A stretch of 64,000 nucleotides of DNA from Paracoccus everestensis (GTDB lineage: Bacteria; Pseudomonadota; Alphaproteobacteria; Rhodobacterales; Rhodobacteraceae): NCBI RefSeq assembly GCF_021491915.1, contig NZ_CP090836.1:1-64000 (forward strand), written 5' to 3'. The position numbers were made by a program, and so were the translations under genes. Under the pieces are notes generated by a model. It was not told where the DNA came from. It ran no database searches and worked only from the letters and a program-made list of their open reading frames with translations. Of this stretch, positions 28,960 through 37,863 are shown in pieces (within the stretch, counting starts at the first letter, position 1; every line of letters begins with the position of its first letter).

Positions 28960-29517
28960 ATGATGCAGAAGATCCTGGGCCTTGCCGTCGCCGCGACGCT
29001 GGCCCTGCCCCTTGGCGCCCAAGCCCATGGGCCCGCCCGCCTGAAGACCGAACAGTCGGTTGTCCTGGACGCCACCCCGGACGAGGTCTGGCAGGTGATC
29101 GGCAAGTTCGACGACATGGGCTGGCATCCCGCGGTGGCCCGTACCGAAATGACGCCCGAAGGCGCGCCTGCCGATGTCCCCGAGGAATCGACGCGCGTCC
29201 TGCACCTGAAGGCGGAAAGCGGCGATCCGACCATCACCGAGCAGTTGATGTCCATCGACCCGGACAAGCGCCAATACAAATACATGATCACCGACGTCGC
29301 GGTCGAGGTTCTGCCGGTCACGAACTACTCGTCCACGATACAGGTCAAGGACAAGGACGGCCATGCCGAGGTGGTCTGGAAGGCCGGGTTCTATCGCGGC
29401 TTTCCCAACAACGATCCCCCGGCCAACCTGAATGACGACGCCGCCATGGCGGCGGTCAACGGAATCTATCAGGCGGGCATCGACGCCCTGGTCGAACGAT
29501 TCGGCAAGGCCGAGTGA
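28960..29517 (+). CDS. MxaD-like SRPBCC family periplasmic protein
   Basis: A 185-residue protein with a signal peptide (LGLAVAATLALPLGAQA) and an SRPBCC/polyketide-cyclase-like fold (VVLDATPDEVWQVIGKFDDMGWHPAV). This is the domain type of MxaD, which improves electron transfer between methanol dehydrogenase and its cytochrome in methylotrophs. Its position beside xoxF fits such a role for XoxF. Its stop overlaps the GTG start of the following propeller gene (GTGA). The start may be 28960 or the next ATG at 28963. Confidence 0.83.
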   Translation: MMQKILGLAVAATLALPLGAQAHGPARLKTEQSVVLDATPDEVWQVIGKFDDMGWHPAVARTEMTPEGAPADVPEESTRVLHLKAESGDPTITEQLMSIDPDKRQYKYMITDVAVEVLPVTNYSSTIQVKDKDGHAEVVWKAGFYRGFPNNDPPANLNDDAAMAAVNGIYQAGIDALVERFGKAE

Positions 29518-30443
29518 GGCTTGCCGCACTGGCATTGATGCTGGCATCCCCCGCAGTCGCGGGGGATTTGGCTTTCGTGACAAGCCAGAACGCGGACATG
29601 GTCACGCTTGTCGATCTGGCGTCGGGCAAGGTGCTGGCCCAGACGCCGGTTGCGGGCAAGCCCGCGCCCGTGGCCTATGATCCGGCAGCGGGCCGCGCCT
29701 ATGTGATCGCGGCGGATACCGGGCAGCTTTACATCCTGGACGAGGCAGGGGGCGTCACGGCCAGCCACGCCTTGGGCGAAGGCGCATTCGGACTGGCTGC
29801 GGCGCCGGGGGGCGGTCTGTTCGTGACAGACTGGTTCGGGGCGCGGCTTGTGCATCTGGACCGCAGCCTGCAGGTGGTCTGGGACGTGCCCACGGGCGCT
29901 GCCCCTGCCGGGGTGGCGGTCAGCACTGACGGGCAATGGGTGGCAACGGCGGATCGCGACAACGACGGGGTCAGCATCTTTGACGCCAAGACGGGCGCGC
30001 TGCTGCACAAGGTCAAGACGGCGGGCGCGCATCCCTTCGGGATCACCTTCCACGACGGGCGGTTCTGGACAGCGGATGTTCAGGGCGACAGCGTTTCCGT
30101 GATCGACCCCTGGACAGGGACGCTGGCGGGCCATGTCCCGACCGGCAGCCACCCTTATGCCGTGGCTTTCGCGGGGGGCCGGGGGTTCGTCACCAACCAG
30201 TATGCAGGCACGCTGACGGTGTTCGACCCCGGCAGCCTGGCCGTATTGGCCGAGGTCCCAGTCGGCGATTACCCGGAAGGCATCGGCACCCTGCCCGGCG
30301 GCGATGCGGTTGCGGTCGCAAACTGGGAATCGGACACGCTTGTCGTCATGGACGCGGCCAGCCTGACCATCACGGCAGAGATCGAGATGCCCTCTGGTCC
30401 CCGCGCCTTTGGCCAGTTCACGGGCCGGCAGGCACAGCCTTGA
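29514..30443 (+). CDS. Secreted beta-propeller protein, YncE-like
   Basis: A 309-residue beta-propeller with a short signal peptide (MRLAALALMLASPAVAG). Blade repeats run about every 40 residues (DLAFVTSQNADMVTLVDLASG, VSIFDAKTGALLHKVKT, VSVIDPWTGTLAGHV, LTVFDPGSLAVLAEV). The start is GTG, coupled to the mxaD-like gene. It is a second, different propeller from the one at 26632-27597. The 3' end overlaps the convergent rhodanese-like gene by 26 bases. The role is unknown; a partner in the XoxF periplasmic system is likely. Confidence 0.82.
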   Translation: MRLAALALMLASPAVAGDLAFVTSQNADMVTLVDLASGKVLAQTPVAGKPAPVAYDPAAGRAYVIAADTGQLYILDEAGGVTASHALGEGAFGLAAAPGGGLFVTDWFGARLVHLDRSLQVVWDVPTGAAPAGVAVSTDGQWVATADRDNDGVSIFDAKTGALLHKVKTAGAHPFGITFHDGRFWTADVQGDSVSVIDPWTGTLAGHVPTGSHPYAVAFAGGRGFVTNQYAGTLTVFDPGSLAVLAEVPVGDYPEGIGTLPGGDAVAVANWESDTLVVMDAASLTITAEIEMPSGPRAFGQFTGRQAQP

Positions 30444-30948
30444 CCAGGGGCGCGCCGCCCGCCGCCAGCCAGCCTTCGATCCCGCCGGGAAACCAGTGGA
30501 CGCCGCTGTAGCCCAGGGCAACCGCACGGCGGGCGGCATTCCAGCTCATCCAGCAATCGCTGCGGCAGAAGATCACCATGGGCGCCGCCCGGTCGCCCTT
30601 CGACACCTGCTCCAGGCCCCGTTCCAACCGCGCCTGTTCGGCAGGGGCCAGGTTTTCCCAGCCGGTATCCCACAGCCAGACCGCACCGGGGATGGTTTCA
30701 TGGGGCGGTTCGCGCCAGATCGTACCCTCGGGCAGGCCCTGGGGCCGTGTCTTGCGGGGCAGCACGTCCAGGAACGGGACGTTTTCGCCATGCAGCCGGA
30801 TGGTATCGCCCGCATCGACAACCGTGGCACCGCGCAGCGTCGCGGGCACCGGCGCGCGATAAGGCTCGCCCCGATAGGCGTCAGGTTCAGGCACCTGGGC
30901 CGTTGCCGGTCCTGCCAGCAGCAGCGCCAGCAAGACCGCGCGGATCAC
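30418..30948 (-). CDS. PQQ-linked rhodanese-like protein with C-x3-C-W motif
   Basis: A 176-residue secreted protein with signal peptide IRAVLLALLLAGPATAQ. The C-terminal half has a rhodanese-like fold (VIFCRSDCWMSWNAARRAVALGY). The cysteine motif reads C-R-S-D-C-W. It belongs to the type named for a CXXCW motif and found beside PQQ alcohol dehydrogenases (TIGR03865). A sulfur-transfer or redox role in maturing XoxF or its cytochrome is possible but unproven. The start overlaps the xoxJ stop as ATGA, so it is the last gene of xoxF-cycB-xoxJ-orf. Confidence 0.85.
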   Translation of the reverse strand: MIRAVLLALLLAGPATAQVPEPDAYRGEPYRAPVPATLRGATVVDAGDTIRLHGENVPFLDVLPRKTRPQGLPEGTIWREPPHETIPGAVWLWDTGWENLAPAEQARLERGLEQVSKGDRAAPMVIFCRSDCWMSWNAARRAVALGYSGVHWFPGGIEGWLAAGGAPLVKAVPAGP

Positions 30949-31757
30949 TGGACCAGCTCCTTGCCGTAGTCATCGACCAGGGGCACGCCTGCGTCACGCA
31001 GGATGGCGTTGATGTCGTCCTGGTGGCGGCGGATCAGGCTGTTCAGTTCCCGCTTCCATTCCTGTTCAGACAGCCGCACCCCCATGGTGATGCGATAGAA
31101 CATCTTCGGCCCCGCTGTTTCCTTCAACAGCGGCGTGAACTGCAGATCGGGATCGTCCTTGACCCGAGGGCCGGACAGCGGTCCCCACAAGACGGCCGCG
31201 TCCAGCGTGCCGTCCTTGACGCCCCCGATCAGGTCGCCAACAGGATCCTTGACGCGGCGGTCCACGAACAGGTCGGCCCCGCGCATATCCTTGGCCAGCC
31301 CCGCCCGCGCCATGATCGTTGCAGGCGGCGATCCCGCGATCACCCCGATCGGATGGCCCTTCAAGGCCGGATCGGAAAGGTGATCGACCCCGGCCAGGTC
31401 GCCGTCCTTTCGCGTCACGATCCCGAACACCGAGGTATAGTAATGGTTGGTGTTCTGCACCAGCTCATCACCCTGGGCATAGCCCATCACCACGTCGCAA
31501 TCCCCTGTCCGCAGCGTCCTGGCGATGAAACCCATGCCCGAGGGGAACCAGGAATAGGTGACAGGCACGCCCAGCCATTCCCCGAATGCCTCTGCCAGCT
31601 TGTTTTCAAAGCCCGATCCGTCGCGCATCGACATGGGGGCGTTGGCCGGATCCGCGCAGACCCGAAACTGCGTGGTGGACCGCAGGTCCGCCACCTGGGC
31701 CGTGGCGGGCAGCCCGCCCAGAACGACCGCCGCCATCAGCCAGCGAAGGATGCCCAT
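30945..31757 (-). CDS. xoxJ: XoxJ, periplasmic binding protein of the XoxF system
   Basis: A 270-residue protein of the MoxJ/XoxJ branch of the family-3 binding-protein fold. It has a signal peptide (ILRWLMAAVVLGGLPATAQ) followed by FRVCADPANAPMSMRDGSGFENKLAEAF. MoxJ/XoxJ proteins are needed for active methanol dehydrogenase and may help load or activate the enzyme. The start is set at 31757. The frame continues 72 residues upstream, but only through the 3' end of the cytochrome gene, whose stop lies one base away. The gene overlaps the rhodanese-like gene downstream. Confidence 0.9.
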   Translation of the reverse strand: MGILRWLMAAVVLGGLPATAQVADLRSTTQFRVCADPANAPMSMRDGSGFENKLAEAFGEWLGVPVTYSWFPSGMGFIARTLRTGDCDVVMGYAQGDELVQNTNHYYTSVFGIVTRKDGDLAGVDHLSDPALKGHPIGVIAGSPPATIMARAGLAKDMRGADLFVDRRVKDPVGDLIGGVKDGTLDAAVLWGPLSGPRVKDDPDLQFTPLLKETAGPKMFYRITMGVRLSEQEWKRELNSLIRRHQDDINAILRDAGVPLVDDYGKELVQ

Positions 31758-31758
31758 C

Positions 31759-32409
31759 TTACATCGACATGCAGGAATCTTCCTGCGCCGTGTATTCGTC
31801 GGACTTGTCGGCGCGTTCCGCAGGACGGCCGCGCGGAATCTCTCCGGTCCCGTGGGCCAGCAGATAGACATAAATGTCATCGACATAGCACCAGACGTTC
31901 TTGTTCGTCCCGAACGCAGGCATGACCGAGTTCGTGCCCTGGCGTCCCGACGCCACGACTTCCTGGAATTCATAGTAGTCCATGCGCAGGACTGAATTCT
32001 TCAAGGCCGGGGCATAGGTGGACCCTTCGCCGTCAGGACCGTGGCAGACATGGCATTCCGCATGATAGCGGCGGAACCCGTTGAAGGTCGCGAAATCGAC
32101 GACGTTGTTGTCGATCTTGAAGGTCGGAATGCCCTCGGCATTGTACCAGCGGCCGTTTTCCTCGGTGACAGGGGTGATGTCCATGCCATTGGGAAGGGTG
32201 GTTGCCCCCTCGGCCATCTCGACGGGCGCATCGTCCCCCCCGGCGGGTGCTGCGGGTTCGGCTGCTGCCGCGGCGCCGGATGTGGCGGCTGCCGCGCCTG
32301 CGCCGGCCTCGGCGGGCGGGGGGGTCTGGGTTGTCGCTTCCTGCGCGAAGGCAGTTGTTGCCACGGTCGCGGCAAGCGCCAGGGACGCAAGGCTGGTGAT
32401 GGCTTTCAT
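31759..32409 (-). CDS. cycB: c-type cytochrome of the XoxF system (c553i type)
   Basis: A 216-residue periplasmic cytochrome. After the signal peptide (about 22 residues) comes an Ala/Pro/Glu-rich linker (about residues 28-60), then the heme motif CHVCH (C119, C122, H123). The likely distal Met is M163. Two more Cys (C174, C213) make it a four-cysteine methanol-type cytochrome. It probably accepts electrons from XoxF and is also called XoxG. The start MKAITSLASL at 32409 has a GGGAGGAA ribosome-binding site. A hairpin stands in the gap to xoxF. Confidence 0.92.
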   Translation of the reverse strand: MKAITSLASLALAATVATTAFAQEATTQTPPPAEAGAGAAAATSGAAAAAEPAAPAGGDDAPVEMAEGATTLPNGMDITPVTEENGRWYNAEGIPTFKIDNNVVDFATFNGFRRYHAECHVCHGPDGEGSTYAPALKNSVLRMDYYEFQEVVASGRQGTNSVMPAFGTNKNVWCYVDDIYVYLLAHGTGEIPRGRPAERADKSDEYTAQEDSCMSM

Positions 32410-32458
32410 TGTCTCATTCCTCCCGAAATTCAATTTACCCGGTCCTCCTCAGGTAAAA

Positions 32459-32487
32459 CTCCCCCCGGAGATTATCCTCGGGGGGAG
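32459..32487 (-). other. Stem-loop in the xoxF-cycB intergenic gap
   Basis: CTCCCCCC (32459-32466) pairs with GGGGGGAG (32480-32487) around a 13-base loop. Read on the minus strand, the stem follows xoxF and is succeeded by TTTT. It could be a partial terminator or an mRNA 3'-end stabiliser that sets a higher level of xoxF than of cycB and xoxJ. Confidence 0.6.
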
Positions 32488-32526
32488 CGTTGGATAGCGC
32501 AACTTTACGTTAGCGGGCCGAAAGTA

Positions 32527-34404
32527 TTAGCCGCTGGTGCCGCCTTCGGCAGGCGCCGGTTCCGCCGCAGGGTCGGCGGCCGGCTCGGCCGAGGCCGAGG
32601 CCTCGCCCGGCAGTTCGAACACGGTCAGCTGGCCGCCCAGTTCGGTGTAATCCGACAGGGCCGCATAGCCGCCCACGGCGCCCAGGCCTTCGTTCGGGTT
32701 GGTCAGGCCCGCTGCCAGACCGATCCCGGCCCAGCCGCCGACGCCCGACAGGATGCCGATGTACTGCTTGCCTTCGCGTTCATAGGTCATCACGTTGCCG
32801 ATGATCCCGGACGGGGTCTTGAACTTGTACAGTTCTTCGCCCGTGTCGGCATCCACCGCCTTCAGATAGCCTTCCAGCGTGCCATAGAAGACCACGTCGC
32901 CCGCGGTGGCCAAGGCCCCCGACCAGACCGAGAACTGTTCGGGCAGCGACCACTTGATCTTGCCCTCGATATTGTCCCAGGCGATGAAGTTACCCATGCC
33001 GCCGTGGCTGTCGGGTGCCGGATACATCGACAGGGTCGCGCCGACATAGGGCTGGCCCGCCGTATAGGCGACGCGGAACGGTTCATAGTCCATGCAGACG
33101 TGGTTGGTCGGCACATAGAAGGTCTGGGTCTTGGGCGAATAGGCAGCGGGCTGCTGGTCCTTCGATCCAAGGGCCGCCGGGCAGACGCCGGTGGTGTTCT
33201 CATCCTCGCCATTCTGGGCGGTCGAGTATTCGGCGACGACCTGCGGGCGGCCATACTGGTCGCTGTTGGGATCCATCTCGACATGGGTCGCCCAGTTCAC
33301 CGCCGGATCGAACTTTTCTGCGACCAGCAGTTCGCCCGATTCGCGGTCCAGCGTATAGCCAAAGCCGTTGCGGTCGAAGTGGGTCAGCAGTTTGCGCGGC
33401 TGGCCGTCGATTTCCTGGTCGGTCAGGATGTTTTCGTTGACCCCATCATAGTCCCATTCATCGTGGGGGGTCATCTGGTAGAACCACTTGGCCATGCCGG
33501 TATCGGCATCGCGGGCCATGATGGTCATCGACCACTTGTTGTCGCCCGGCCTTTGCGACGGGTTCCAGGTCGAGGGGTTGCCGGTGCCGTAGTAGATCAG
33601 GTTCAGATCGGGGTCATAGGAGAACCAGCCCCAGATCGAGCCGCCGCCGATCTTCCACTGATCGCCTTCCCAGCTGTTCAGGCTGCTGTCGGCCCCGACC
33701 GGCTTGCCCAGATGGGTGGTCTTTTCGGGATCGACCAGCATTTCGTCGTCGGGACCGGTCGAATAGGCTTTCCATGCCTCGGTCCCATCGGCCAGGTTCA
33801 GCGCGGTCAACCGGCCACGGATGCCGTATTCACCGCCCGAAACGCCGACCATCACCTTGTCCTTGACCGGCATGACGGTCGCGGTCAGGGTTTCGCCGAT
33901 CGCCGGATCGCCGATCTTGGTGGACCATTTCACTTCGCCCGTCTTGGCATCCAGTGCCACCACGGTGGTGTCGGCTTGCGACAGAATGACCATCCCGTCG
34001 GCATAGGCCAAGCCGCGGTTGACCGTGTCGCAGCACATGACGGCAATGACTTCGGGGTTTTGCTGCGGTTCGTAACGCCACAGGATCTTGCCGTCGTTGG
34101 CCAGATCCAGGGCGAAGACGTTGTTCGGGAACGGCGTGTGGACATACATGATGTCGCCGATCACCAGGGGGCTGCCCTCATGCCCGCGCAGCACGCCGGT
34201 CGAGAAGGTCCAGGCCACCCGCAGATCGCCCACGTTGTCGCGGTTGATCTGGTCCAGTTCCGAATAGCGCGTGTTGGCATAGTCGCCGGTCTGGATCGCC
34301 CATTGTTCGGGCTTGGCTGTCTCGGTCAGGACGCTTTCGTTGGCAAAGCTCGCCGCGCCCGTCAGAAGCAGCACGGCAACCGTGCTGTTCAGCAATCTTT
34401 TCAT
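32527..34404 (-). CDS. xoxF: XoxF, PQQ-dependent lanthanide-type methanol dehydrogenase
   Basis: A 625-residue quinoprotein with signal peptide [17 protein letters not shown]. The vicinal disulfide Cys124-Cys125 (AVMCCDTVN) sits over PQQ. Metal ligands Glu192, Asn276 and Asp318 align with Glu177, Asn261 and Asp303 of MxaF by a constant offset. Asp320 in [11 protein letters not shown] is the extra acidic residue that distinguishes lanthanide-dependent XoxF from calcium MxaF. The C-terminus carries an Ala/Pro/Glu-rich tail (about 25 residues). It heads xoxF-cycB-xoxJ-rhodanese and is preceded by a promoter-like region with a large inverted repeat. Confidence 0.95.
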   Translation of the reverse strand: MKRLLNSTVAVLLLTGAASFANESVLTETAKPEQWAIQTGDYANTRYSELDQINRDNVGDLRVAWTFSTGVLRGHEGSPLVIGDIMYVHTPFPNNVFALDLANDGKILWRYEPQQNPEVIAVMCCDTVNRGLAYADGMVILSQADTTVVALDAKTGEVKWSTKIGDPAIGETLTATVMPVKDKVMVGVSGGEYGIRGRLTALNLADGTEAWKAYSTGPDDEMLVDPEKTTHLGKPVGADSSLNSWEGDQWKIGGGSIWGWFSYDPDLNLIYYGTGNPSTWNPSQRPGDNKWSMTIMARDADTGMAKWFYQMTPHDEWDYDGVNENILTDQEIDGQPRKLLTHFDRNGFGYTLDRESGELLVAEKFDPAVNWATHVEMDPNSDQYGRPQVVAEYSTAQNGEDENTTGVCPAALGSKDQQPAAYSPKTQTFYVPTNHVCMDYEPFRVAYTAGQPYVGATLSMYPAPDSHGGMGNFIAWDNIEGKIKWSLPEQFSVWSGALATAGDVVFYGTLEGYLKAVDADTGEELYKFKTPSGIIGNVMTYEREGKQYIGILSGVGGWAGIGLAAGLTNPNEGLGAVGGYAALSDYTELGGQLTVFELPGEASASAEPAADPAAEPAPAEGGTSG

Positions 34405-34468
34405 GGATTAATTCCTCCGCTGTTGGAAGCGTGCGACGGGTTCCCTCCTCCATCGCCGTCCTGGAACG

Positions 34469-34498
34469 TAGTCTTTGGCGGACAATGCCTTGCGTCAA
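34469..34498 (-). promoter_or_regulatory. xoxF: Candidate xoxF promoter
   Basis: On the minus strand TTGACG (34498-34493) and AGACTA (34474-34469) are separated by 18 bases, 65-94 bases before the xoxF start. The -10 is a weak match. An inverted repeat begins five bases upstream of the -35 box, where an activator would be expected. Confidence 0.4.
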
Positions 34499-34502
34499 TC
34501 TG

Positions 34503-34550
34503 CCGTTCTGGCAATTGCCCCTAAAGTCTTAGGTCGAATTACCAGAACGG
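34503..34550 (-). promoter_or_regulatory. Candidate activator-binding inverted repeat upstream of xoxF
   Basis: CCGTTCTGGCAATT (34503-34516) and AATTACCAGAACGG (34537-34550) are inverted copies matching at 13 of 14 positions. The arms start 34 bases apart. The site lies just upstream of the putative xoxF -35 box. It is a plausible target for the two-component regulator at 56119-58121, but that link is inference. Confidence 0.6.
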
Positions 34551-34572
34551 TCGGGAAATTTCGGCAATCGCC

Positions 34573-35406
34573 TTAAAGCAGTCTTTCCGCGTGCCACATC
34601 ACATGATCGGCCATGAAGGACTGGACGAAGAAATAGCTGTGGTCATAACCGGGCTGCATCCTGAACTGGCCGGGCTGGCGGCGCGCCATCATCGCCTGGG
34701 CCAGCGATTCGGGGCGCAGCTTGTCCAGGAACTGATCCGCGCTGCCCTGGTCGATCAGCACCTCTCCGGGAAAGCCGCGTTCCGTCATCAGGATCGTCGC
34801 GTCATGGGCGCGCCAGGTTGACCGGTCATCCCCCAGATAGGCAGACAGCTGTTTCTGTCCCCAGTCGGATTCGGTCGGGTTGGCGATCGGCGCAAAGGCA
34901 GACACCGACTTGTATCGCTCGGGATGGGTCATGGCGATGGTCAGCGCGCCATGCCCGCCCATGGAATGGCCCGTGATGCCCATCGCCTCGCGGTCGATGG
35001 CGAAATTGTCGGCCACCAGTTCGGGCAGTTCGTGGACGATATATTGCCACATCTGGAAATGCGGCTTCCACGGATCCTGGGTCGCGTTGACATAGAAGCC
35101 TGCGCCCTTGCCCAGGTCATAGGCCTCGTCGTCGGCCACGTCGTCGCCGCGCGGAGAGGTGTCTGGAAAGACGATGGCGATGCCGGCCTCGGCGCACCAT
35201 TGCTGGGCTGCGGCCTTGGTCATGGCGTTGTCGTGGGTGCAGGTCAGCCCGGACAGGTACCACAGGACCGGCACCCGTTCCTGGGCCACCAGTTCGGGCA
35301 TGAAGACCGCAAAGGTCATGTCGGTCCCGGTGGATTGCGATCTGTGGCGGTAAACGCCCTGCGTGCCGCCAAAGCTGCGGTTTTCGGAAAGGGTTTCAAG
35401 CGTCAT
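34573..35406 (-). CDS. fghA: S-formylglutathione hydrolase
   Basis: A 277-residue esterase-D family enzyme. It hydrolyses S-formylglutathione to formate and glutathione, completing the glutathione route of formaldehyde oxidation. The nucleophile motif is GHSMGGHGA, the catalytic Asp is in DQGSADQF, and the His is in GYDHSYFF. The start MTLETLSENRSF at 35406 matches the family. The longer frame only adds shadow sequence from the GNAT gene, which overlaps by 11 bases. It is 3' of clpP-GNAT and 5' of the xoxF region. Confidence 0.95.
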   Translation of the reverse strand: MTLETLSENRSFGGTQGVYRHRSQSTGTDMTFAVFMPELVAQERVPVLWYLSGLTCTHDNAMTKAAAQQWCAEAGIAIVFPDTSPRGDDVADDEAYDLGKGAGFYVNATQDPWKPHFQMWQYIVHELPELVADNFAIDREAMGITGHSMGGHGALTIAMTHPERYKSVSAFAPIANPTESDWGQKQLSAYLGDDRSTWRAHDATILMTERGFPGEVLIDQGSADQFLDKLRPESLAQAMMARRQPGQFRMQPGYDHSYFFVQSFMADHVMWHAERLL

Positions 35407-35911
35407 CCGACACCTCCAGTTTTTGAAACATGACCAGCCCGTCGACCGGCCCAAGCCGGGGGTGACGAAACGCCCCCGGCAACCTGCCGACAATGGCAAA
35501 TCCGGCCTTCTGCCACAAATGGACGGCATCGGCATTGGTCGAAACGACAAAGTTGAACTGCATCGCCGCAAATTCCTGCGCCGCCGCCCAGGTTTTCGCA
35601 TGGTCCACCAGGGCACGGGCGATCCCCCTGCCCCTAGCATCGGGATGGGTGGCAAAGGACGCATTGGCCACATGGGATCCGCCGCCGGGACGATTCGCGC
35701 CGACATGGCTGGTGCCCAGGACGCGGCCACCGGCGATTGCCACAAAGGCCGTGAAGGGAGGGGCGAACCAGTCCGCCAGGGCATCGCCCCTGGAAATGTC
35801 CTGGGGGATGCAATAGGTTTCGCCCGCGCGATAGACGGGTTCCAGGATGGCCCAGATGGCATCGTGATCGGCCGGGGTCGCGGGGCGGATTTCCACCCCG
35901 CCGCCGGTCAT
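35396..35911 (-). CDS. GNAT family N-acetyltransferase
   Basis: A 171-residue acetyltransferase with the GNAT core: an N-terminal RPATPADHDAIWAIL, the acyl-CoA loop HPDARGRGIARALVDHA (Q/R-x-x-G-x-G/A type), and a C-terminal block NADAVHLWQKAGFAIVGRLPGAF. The substrate is unknown. Similar genes lie beside one-carbon genes in other Rhodobacteraceae, as far as I recall. It overlaps the clpP paralogue (ATGA) and fghA, so all three are probably read as one message. Confidence 0.85.
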   Translation of the reverse strand: MTGGGVEIRPATPADHDAIWAILEPVYRAGETYCIPQDISRGDALADWFAPPFTAFVAIAGGRVLGTSHVGANRPGGGSHVANASFATHPDARGRGIARALVDHAKTWAAAQEFAAMQFNFVVSTNADAVHLWQKAGFAIVGRLPGAFRHPRLGPVDGLVMFQKLEVSDDA

Positions 35912-36549
35912 TTCAACTCGTCCACGCTGCGGATCACCTGTCCCAGCAAGCCATAGTCCAGCGCCTCCTGGGTGTTCAGCCAGAAATCGCGCTGCGTGTC
36001 CTTCTCGATACGCTCGACGCTCTGGCCGGTGGCATCGGCAAAGATCTGGTTCAGACGGTCGCGCATCAGCCGCACCTGTTCCGCCTGGATCATCATGTCA
36101 GACGACGTGCCGCCGATCCCGCCCGAGGGCTGGTGGATCAGGAAGCGCGTGTTGGGCAGGCAGTAGCGGTTTTCCTTTTTTGCCGCGACAAAGATCAACG
36201 CACCCGCCGACGCCACCCAGCCCGAGCCGATGGTGCGCACGTTGGGGCGGATGAACTTGATCACGTCATGGATCATGTCGCCCGATTCCACGTGCCCGCC
36301 GGGCGAGGAGATCAGCATGTTGATCGGCTTGTCGCTGTCCTCGGCCAAGGCCAGCAGATGCGCCACGGTGCGCTGCGCCAGCTTGTCGTTGATGGTGCCC
36401 GCGACAATCACCGTGCGCGACTTGAAGTACAGCTTGCCGATCTTGTCGCCTTCGGGAAGGCCCAGGCCGCCATCCTTTTCGCCGTCGTGGCGCCGGTCGT
36501 CTTCTTCCGGTTCATCGTCGTCGTCATCGTCCAGCCACTGGTGACGCAT
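35908..36549 (-). CDS. ClpP-type serine protease subunit
   Basis: A 213-residue ClpP-family protease. The catalytic triad Ser114 (WVASAGA), His139 (FLIHQPSGG) and Asp188 (DTQRDF) keeps the spacing of E. coli ClpP (Ser97, His122, Asp171). The first 20 residues are strongly acidic (LDDDDDDEPEEDD), which is unlike the usual ClpP N-terminus that contacts ClpX/ClpA. No clpX gene is nearby, so this is probably a second ClpP. It is coupled to the GNAT gene and fghA. Why a protease is placed in this C1 operon is unknown. Confidence 0.88.
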   Translation of the reverse strand: MRHQWLDDDDDDEPEEDDRRHDGEKDGGLGLPEGDKIGKLYFKSRTVIVAGTINDKLAQRTVAHLLALAEDSDKPINMLISSPGGHVESGDMIHDVIKFIRPNVRTIGSGWVASAGALIFVAAKKENRYCLPNTRFLIHQPSGGIGGTSSDMMIQAEQVRLMRDRLNQIFADATGQSVERIEKDTQRDFWLNTQEALDYGLLGQVIRSVDELK

Positions 36550-36576
36550 CGGCCTGCTCCTTTTTATCTCATGGCG

Positions 36577-36601
36577 ACGGCGGGACCAGCGGCCCCGCCG
36601 T
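36577..36601 (-). other. Stem-loop between flhA and the clpP paralogue
   Basis: ACGGCGGG (36577-36584) pairs perfectly with CCCGCCGT (36594-36601) around a 9-base loop. Read on the minus strand no T tract follows, so it may be a processing or stabilising hairpin, or a weak terminator, between flhA and clpP. Confidence 0.45.
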
Positions 36602-36627
36602 TCTTTTACCTATGCAGCCGTGAAGGA

Positions 36628-37758
<1,131 letters not shown>

Positions 37759-37816
37759 CATGGATCTCCTAGTTCGTTCGAGCGTCCCGCAAGGGTCACG
37801 GGCGGTCAAGGCCAAA

Positions 37817-37835
37817 GGGGCCGCGACGCGGCCCC
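37817..37835 (-). terminator. Hairpin between gfa and flhA
   Basis: GGGGCCGC-GAC-GCGGCCCC forms an 8-bp perfect stem with a 3-base loop, in the 100-base gap. On the minus strand it is followed by TTT only. It may attenuate transcription from gfa into flhA or end the gfa transcript. Confidence 0.5.
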
Positions 37836-37863
37836 CGGATTTCATGCAGGGATCAGCGTCCCG

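Noticed and set aside
32527..34404. MxaF (calcium) methanol dehydrogenase
   Set aside because: The residue two after the catalytic Asp is Asp (WDYDG) instead of the Ala of MxaF, no mxaI small subunit follows, and the neighbours are cycB and xoxJ.
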